Source: Caryophanales bacterium UBA3668 (lineage in GTDB: Bacteria > Bacillota_I > Bacilli_A > RFN20 > CAG-826). From it: a stretch of 19,949 bases of DNA. The stretch lies in contig DFJP01000047.1 in NCBI GenBank assembly GCA_002373085.1, positions 1 through 19,949 on the forward strand, given 5' to 3'. The notes under the pieces are model-generated. The model had not been told where the DNA came from, searched no databases, and saw nothing but the letters and a program-made list of their open reading frames with translations. Position 1 is the stretch's first letter, and each line of letters opens with the position of its first letter. Both the position numbers and the translations under genes were made by a program. Positions 15,619-19,949 of this stretch are shown here, one piece after another.

Positions 15619-17634
15619 ATGGCAGCGATTATCATCTTAGTTTTACTTATTATAATCACCATTTTGGTGGTTGTCTTTAATACGATTTCAAGAAGCTTTA
15701 TCGATAAGAAAAACTTAATTTATTTCATTCCATTATTCTTCATTTTAATCGTGATTCATATGATTGGTTTTATTGAAAACAAAGGCTTTCTTGATGGTTT
15801 TGGTTTCTTTAAATGCGTATTAGCGTCTTTTGAATGTTTTACATTTAAATTAAACGAAGACATTCTTAGAACAATAGTGGATAAGAGTCCTTTATATGCC
15901 TTTGATGTATATTATGCGACCTCTTTTGCAGGACTAACATTTGTCTCTGGAATTTTCGGATTCTTCAAAGTTGGCTTATTAAATGAGATAAGCGTTATTA
16001 AAAAATCATTCGGAAAAGAATTAGATATCGTTATTGGAGATTTTGAACTCGCTAAAAAATATGTGAGCAAAAACAAGAATTCAATTTTGTGGATTGACTC
16101 TAAAGACCAAAAGATGTCTAGTGAAGAAAAAAGCAAACTCTTCTCTTCTAAGGTGACATATATTCATCGCCCGTTATCAGGAAAAAGAATTAAGTCATTA
16201 ACTTTCTTTAATCCTCATTATGTTCATATAGTTTGTTTACAAAAAGATAACAGTTATATCGACAATATTTTTGGTTTAATCCCTTCATTATCAAATAATA
16301 GAGAAAAGGGATATCGAATCCATGTTGAAAGTAGTGGCGAACTTCTTTCTTTCATCGACTCTAAACTTAGTGAAGAGTGTCGTAAGGTTAAAGGGGTGTC
16401 AGCTTCTAGCTTTGATATTTACGAACTTATCTCTCGCAAATTTTCAAGCGACTACAATTTAGCGGAGTTCCTTCCACGTTCCTATTTTGCGGATGGAGTG
16501 ATGCTACCAGAAAAAGAAGTGAATGTAGTGATGCTTGGATTTGGAAAAACATCTAAAGCAATGTTTAAAGGATTAATCACTAATAATCAATTTGTGAAGC
16601 TAAACAAAGACCATTATGAGGCAAAGAAAATAAATTATTATTTGTATGATCAAAATCAATCTAGATTTGATGATCCTTTACTTAACTACTTGCAGAACTT
16701 TGAAATGTACACAGGTAATAGCGACCTTCAGTTATGTGAATTACCATGTAATATTTACACAAAGTCAATCAACGTTAAGGCGCCTAAAGACAAAGAATTC
16801 ATTGAAAAGATTACGCCAAAAGAGAACAAATTTACTTTCTACTTCATCTCTTTAAATAGCGGTGTTGAAAATGCCTATATTGCCGACACATTAGAAAGAA
16901 TAACTGACAAAGATCATTCAGCAATTTTCTTTAATGTCGATGATAAAAAGGAAATCTTAATGGGTTCTAACTCTAGAGCGATTCCTTATGGTTATAAGAA
17001 CATTATTTTGTCTCATCAATATATTTCTAATGATGAACTTTGGGAGTTATCTTCTCTCCACAATAAAAACTACAATAAAATGAGTAAAAACAAGGGCCAA
17101 GAATTCACTGATATCCCAATCATTGAAAAGATGTCTAATGCCTACTCTGTTATCAATTATCGTTTCAAACTTAATATCTTAGGTTTTGACTATACTTCTG
17201 AAGATAGTTCCGAGTCAGTTAATGAAGAAGAATTTATGAAGATATATGATAAAAACAATCAAAGAAAAGAAGATAAATATGAAAACTACTTCCATATTTC
17301 TCCTCGTAATGCGATTGCGTACCAAGAGCACTTAAGATGGTCAATATTTTATATTGTGAACGGATTTAGGGTTATGCCTTTTAAAGATATCTACTTTGAC
17401 GAAAAGAAAGGCAACCGTGTTCATAAAGATATTCCAAATAAAAAGCATGCTTGCTTAGTGGGCTACTATGAACTAGATAAACTCATTGAATATGAAAAGA
17501 CTTTAATTCCTAAGGGAATAAAAGAATTCCCAGACTTAGATTGTTTCAAATATGATTACCAGTCATTAGATTGCCTATACGAGACTATCGGCAAAGCTGG
17601 ATATAAAATTATCAAACTTAAGCAAAAAAGATAA
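15619..17634 (+). CDS. Membrane protein with TrkA_N-like Rossmann segments and a C-terminal RyR-like domain
   Basis: This 671-residue protein has hydrophobic segments at about 2-21, 34-52 and 98-119. The stretch between the second and third contains further aromatic, hydrophobic residues. Two Rossmann-like segments follow: ELDIVIGDFELAKKYV (about 134-149) and VNVVMLGFGKTSKAMFKGLI (301-320), the latter with a GxGxxS-type turn and then NYYLYDQN. Both resemble the TrkA_N nucleotide-binding fold of channel-gating subunits. The C-terminus (about 560-668) reads QEHLRWSIFYIVNGFR, KKHACLVGYYEL and IGKAGYKIIKL, which matches the spacing of bacterial RyR-like domains (HxRW...GW, HPxLVPWxEL). It follows the TIR gene by 47 bases with a GGAGAG ribosome binding site and is closed by a strong terminator. 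Likely role: membrane effector or channel gated by a nucleotide or ADP-ribose-type ligand. Domain calls for the Rossmann and RyR parts are moderately sure; the function is inferred. Confidence 0.75.
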   Translation: MAAIIILVLLIIITILVVVFNTISRSFIDKKNLIYFIPLFFILIVIHMIGFIENKGFLDGFGFFKCVLASFECFTFKLNEDILRTIVDKSPLYAFDVYYATSFAGLTFVSGIFGFFKVGLLNEISVIKKSFGKELDIVIGDFELAKKYVSKNKNSILWIDSKDQKMSSEEKSKLFSSKVTYIHRPLSGKRIKSLTFFNPHYVHIVCLQKDNSYIDNIFGLIPSLSNNREKGYRIHVESSGELLSFIDSKLSEECRKVKGVSASSFDIYELISRKFSSDYNLAEFLPRSYFADGVMLPEKEVNVVMLGFGKTSKAMFKGLITNNQFVKLNKDHYEAKKINYYLYDQNQSRFDDPLLNYLQNFEMYTGNSDLQLCELPCNIYTKSINVKAPKDKEFIEKITPKENKFTFYFISLNSGVENAYIADTLERITDKDHSAIFFNVDDKKEILMGSNSRAIPYGYKNIILSHQYISNDELWELSSLHNKNYNKMSKNKGQEFTDIPIIEKMSNAYSVINYRFKLNILGFDYTSEDSSESVNEEEFMKIYDKNNQRKEDKYENYFHISPRNAIAYQEHLRWSIFYIVNGFRVMPFKDIYFDEKKGNRVHKDIPNKKHACLVGYYELDKLIEYEKTLIPKGIKEFPDLDCFKYDYQSLDCLYETIGKAGYKIIKLKQKR

Positions 17635-17642
17635 TAAATATG

Positions 17643-17669
17643 AAAAGGACTCTTGATGAGTTCTTTTTT
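17643..17669 (+). terminator. Rho-independent terminator of the TIR/RyR-like operon
   Basis: The stem GGACTC (17647-17652) / GAGTTC (17658-17663), with loop TTGAT and one G-T pair, is extended by AAAA/TTTT pairs and followed by TTTTTT (17664-17669). It begins 8 bases after the stop codon region of the membrane protein gene. Confidence 0.85.
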
Positions 17670-17699
17670 GTGGTGGCACTTTTGTGGCACCTACTTTTG
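17666..17699 (+). repeat. Short imperfect tandem repeat in the gap after the operon
   Basis: TTTTGTGG occurs at 17666-17673 and 17680-17687, and TTTTGT again at 17695-17700, giving a 14-15 base period. GTGGCAC is present twice (17673-17679, 17684-17690). The rest of the 232-base gap (17635-17866) shows a terminator at its start, a possible -10 box near its end and no gene. Confidence 0.5.
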
Positions 17700-17839
17700 T
17701 ATTATAGAAACACTTAAGAAAGGGATTGGCTAAAGAGAAATAGTTAATTGAAAGTGAAGTGTTGATTATTTTGTTTGATTACAAAAAGCAAAAATAGATT
17801 ATAAAGCTTACGCATGTAGTCTTAGAAAAAAATATTGTA

Positions 17840-17845
17840 TATAAT
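17840..17845 (+). promoter_or_regulatory. Candidate -10 box of the diguanylate cyclase gene
   Basis: A perfect TATAAT lies 21 bases before the ATG at 17867. No convincing -35 box is seen at the right distance (TAGTCT at 17817-17822 with 17-base spacing is poor). The leader would be about 15 bases with only a weak GAGAAG ribosome binding site. Confidence 0.4.
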
Positions 17846-17866
17846 ACCTCCGTATGAGAAGATCAT

Positions 17867-19366
17867 ATGAGAATTGTACTGTCAGTTGTTTTTGCTGTCT
17901 TAATTCTCGGATTAGCAGCATGTACTATTATTGCTCGATTATCACGTAAACCGAACGGAAAAGCGGTTGCTTTATTTATGAGTTCGCTTATTCCTCCTGT
18001 GACCGGTAATCTTTTCATTATTGCCTCAAACTTTGAAATTCTTTCAGAGATTGGCTGCTATATCTATTTCTTAGGGATGAACTACGTGATGTTTGCGGTT
18101 GTTCGCTTTACTGTTGAATACTGTGAAATAAGCGCGAAGAAATATCGAATAATTGAATACATCATTTATGGCTTATTAATTCTTGATTCAATTCAACTAT
18201 TAGTAAACATCTTTACTGACCATGCATTCGTTATGATGCAAACCACTGATGCGTGGGGTTCAACATATTATCAATTCTCACCATTACTCGGACAGACAAT
18301 TCATCGTATCTTAGACTATTCAGTTTTAGCGGGTGTTATTGTTGCCTTTATTATTAAGAGTTTTAGATCTCCTAAAGTTTATCGCGAGAAATATGTTGTT
18401 ATCTTGCTATCTATGTTGGTAGTGGCAGGATGGCAAACTTTCTATATCATAAGTGGCACTCCTGTAGATATTTCTATGATTGGCTTTGCAGTCTTTGGAT
18501 TTTTAGTCTTTTTCCTAGCCTTATATTATCGACCACTTAAGTTACTTGATAGAATGCTTGCTTCTATTGCTTCAAGAATGAACGAATCTCTACTCTTTTT
18601 TGATAAAAATGGTAGATGCATTTGGGCAAATGATAAAGCCTATGAACTCTTCAACATTAATGACACCGGTCTAGACACTGTTAGTGATATGATTGATGTA
18701 AGATTTGGAAAATCTTGTAAAGAAGGTCGTGACTGGAAAGAAGAAATTTGCATTGGAAGTGGAGAAGGTAAGACTTCTTATGTTGTAGAAAAGAACATCG
18801 TTTTTGATTCTAGACAAAAAGAAGTTGGCTATTACTTAGGAGTTAGAGATAACACTGAAGAGAGAAGAAACCTTGATCGAGAAACTTATGCGGCTACTCA
18901 CGATAGTCTAACTAAGATTTATAACCGTTTAGGATATGAAGAACTCTTAAAGCAAACTGATATCAACAAATGCTTTTTAGTCTTATTTGATTTAGATTCG
19001 TTTAAAGCTGCTAATGATAAATTTGGTCACTCAATTGGTGACAATGTTTTAATTAGGGTTGTAGAAGTAGTAAGCAAATATTTTAATGAGACAAATTATT
19101 TATGCCGTATTGGTGGAGATGAATTTGCGGTCATTATATCTGAAGCAAATATGGACACTCCGATGTTTGTAAGGAATTGTATCGACCATATCAACGATGA
19201 ATTAGAAAATAAAGGAATTAGATTACCGGCAATATCTATTTCCGCTGGTGGTGCCTTTGGCAAAGACGCTGAAAACTTCTATGAATTATTTAATAACGCT
19301 GACCACGCTTTATATGAAACTAAGTTCAAAGGTAAGAGAGGATTCACATTATTTGCCAAAAGATAG
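17867..19366 (+). CDS. Seven-TM sensor, PAS and GGDEF diguanylate cyclase
   Basis: This 499-residue membrane protein is predicted to make c-di-GMP from two GTP. Seven hydrophobic segments (about 4-24, 36-55, 62-85, 95-115, 148-166, 174-196 and 200-220) resemble the seven-TM module often found N-terminal to histidine kinases and cyclases. A PAS-like domain follows (about 230-335, SLLFFDKNGRCIWANDKAYELF), then GGDEF (about 340-497). The active site RIGGDEF is intact at 414-420, with LFDLDSFKAANDKFGHSIGD at 373-392 providing metal and base contacts. The inhibitory I-site RxxD normally found 5 residues before GGDEF is absent (FNETNYLC), so feedback inhibition may be lacking. The gene stands alone after the operon terminator. 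Its activity opposes the EAL protein at 5642-7312. The signal sensed is unknown. Confidence 0.92.
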   Translation: MRIVLSVVFAVLILGLAACTIIARLSRKPNGKAVALFMSSLIPPVTGNLFIIASNFEILSEIGCYIYFLGMNYVMFAVVRFTVEYCEISAKKYRIIEYIIYGLLILDSIQLLVNIFTDHAFVMMQTTDAWGSTYYQFSPLLGQTIHRILDYSVLAGVIVAFIIKSFRSPKVYREKYVVILLSMLVVAGWQTFYIISGTPVDISMIGFAVFGFLVFFLALYYRPLKLLDRMLASIASRMNESLLFFDKNGRCIWANDKAYELFNINDTGLDTVSDMIDVRFGKSCKEGRDWKEEICIGSGEGKTSYVVEKNIVFDSRQKEVGYYLGVRDNTEERRNLDRETYAATHDSLTKIYNRLGYEELLKQTDINKCFLVLFDLDSFKAANDKFGHSIGDNVLIRVVEVVSKYFNETNYLCRIGGDEFAVIISEANMDTPMFVRNCIDHINDELENKGIRLPAISISAGGAFGKDAENFYELFNNADHALYETKFKGKRGFTLFAKR

Positions 19367-19395
19367 CAAAAAAACGACTATTTGCGCCATTAACT

Positions 19396-19423
19396 TTGGG
19401 AAACTCTCCCTTTGTGGTAATAT
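19396..19423 (+). promoter_or_regulatory. Possible promoter of rnfC
   Basis: TTGGGA (19396-19401) and TAATAT (19418-19423) are separated by 16 bases. Transcription would begin about 19430, leaving a leader of some 8 bases before ATG 19438. No Shine-Dalgarno is visible there, which is consistent with a very short leader. Confidence 0.35.
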
Positions 19424-19437
19424 TTATTTAGATAAAA

Positions 19438-19949
19438 ATGATTTCGAAAACAACATTTATTAAGGATACTAAAAACCTCACAAGCTTATTGCCATCAGTG
19501 CGATATACTGCTCCAAAGTATATCTTTTTAGCGATGGCAAATGCCCGTTGTCCGAAAGCAGAGTTATACATAAAAGAAGGGGACCATGTAAATGCTTACC
19601 AAGTTATTGGTATTCGTCATGGACCATTTTTTGAACAACCAATTCACTCAACTTGCTCTGGAACATTCGTTGGATTAGAAAAGCATTATCACCGTAATGG
19701 AAAACTTACTGATTTCATTAAGATTGAAAATGATTTTCAAGATACATTTGATCCATCTATTAAAGAGAGAACTCCAGAAGAGATTGCTTCTTTAACAAAA
19801 GAACAAATGACCGAGATTATTCGAGACACCGCGAACGTGGGATTAGGTGGTTCATCTTTCCCTTCATATATCAAGTTCCAAACAAATAAACCAATTAACA
19901 TGCTTTTAGTTAACGGTATTGAATGTGAACCATATATTACCGCTGACCA
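19438..19949 (+). CDS. rnfC: RnfC/RsxC electron-transport complex subunit, 5' part
   Basis: The frame is open from ATG 19438 to the window edge (170 complete codons). It reads MISKTTFIKDTKNLTSLLPS at the start and ends with LGGSSFPSYIKF, then KPINMLLVNGIECEPYITAD, the conserved flavin/NADH-binding block shared by RnfC and the NuoF-type subunits. RnfC is the peripheral NADH-side subunit of the Rnf complex, which couples ferredoxin:NAD electron transfer to Na+ or H+ movement. An in-frame TAG at 19429-19431 makes ATG 19438 the earliest possible ATG start. The N-terminus has the barrel-sandwich segment (YIKEGDHVNAYQVIG ... IHSTCSGTFVGLEK) usual in RnfC. The downstream rnfDGEAB genes would be expected beyond the edge but are not seen. 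Confidence 0.9.
   Translation, partial: MISKTTFIKDTKNLTSLLPSVRYTAPKYIFLAMANARCPKAELYIKEGDHVNAYQVIGIRHGPFFEQPIHSTCSGTFVGLEKHYHRNGKLTDFIKIENDFQDTFDPSIKERTPEEIASLTKEQMTEIIRDTANVGLGGSSFPSYIKFQTNKPINMLLVNGIECEPYITAD

Noticed and set aside
17635..17866. c-di-GMP riboswitch or CRISPR array before the cyclase gene
   Set aside because: No GEMM-type conserved core and no regularly spaced repeats are present; only a terminator, short 14-15 base repeats and a possible -10 box.
19248..19463. Open frame overlapping the end of the cyclase gene and the rnfC start
   Set aside because: It is out of frame with both well-supported genes and has no family resemblance.
1..19949. Mycoplasma-type code with TGA as Trp
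   Set aside because: TGA closes two genes at sensible positions and conserved Trp residues are encoded by TGG.

Overview
The window looks like chromosome of an AT-rich, low-GC anaerobic Bacillota. Erysipelotrichia or one of the uncultured gut Bacilli/Mollicutes-like orders would fit, but I cannot place it from this sequence alone. The evidence is Shine-Dalgarno sites of the AGGAG type at several genes, standard stop use (TGA ends the genes at 1922 and 15571, Trp is TGG), a bacterial-type GlnRS, and an RnfC-type electron-transport gene at the right edge, which points to ferredoxin-based anaerobic metabolism. No gene-free stretch exceeds 300 bases; the longest is 17635-17866.

Left part (1-5280), housekeeping and lipid/redox genes: tRNA-Arg(CCT) with its terminator; a DUF362 protein followed directly by a PlsC-like acyltransferase (+ strand); then, convergent and overlapping by 12 bases, a two-gene minus-strand unit of glnS and a CrtI-like FAD oxidoreductase; then tRNA-Ala(GGC) with a clear promoter and a terminator that seems to work in both directions.

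Middle part (5277-11263), signalling: a minus-strand operon of a membrane hybrid histidine kinase (two receiver domains), a REC/degenerate-GGDEF/EAL protein with intact c-di-GMP phosphodiesterase residues, and a stand-alone HPt protein. Together these hold all the modules of a multistep phosphorelay whose likely output is c-di-GMP breakdown. Divergent from it is a solute-binding lipoprotein with no ABC permease or ATPase nearby, a candidate ligand-sensing partner of the kinase. A hairpin in its leader covers its ribosome binding site.

Accessory part (11336-17669): a two-gene plus-strand unit that is the most interesting content. The first gene encodes a roughly 1,394-residue protein with two tandem TIR domains, Sel1/TPR-type repeats and a very long helical C-terminal region. 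The second encodes a 671-residue membrane protein with about three N-terminal transmembrane helices, two TrkA_N-like Rossmann segments and a C-terminal RyR-like domain. By analogy with Thoeris-type systems (TIR enzyme makes a nucleotide signal, a separate effector binds it) this is a candidate NAD-centred immune or abortive-infection system with a membrane effector. A near-perfect 24-bp dyad lies just upstream and a strong terminator closes the unit.

Right part (17840-19949): a seven-TM/PAS/GGDEF diguanylate cyclase with an intact GGDEF motif but no recognisable I-site, so the window carries both a c-di-GMP synthase and a phosphodiesterase; then the 5' part of an rnfC/rsxC gene running off the edge.
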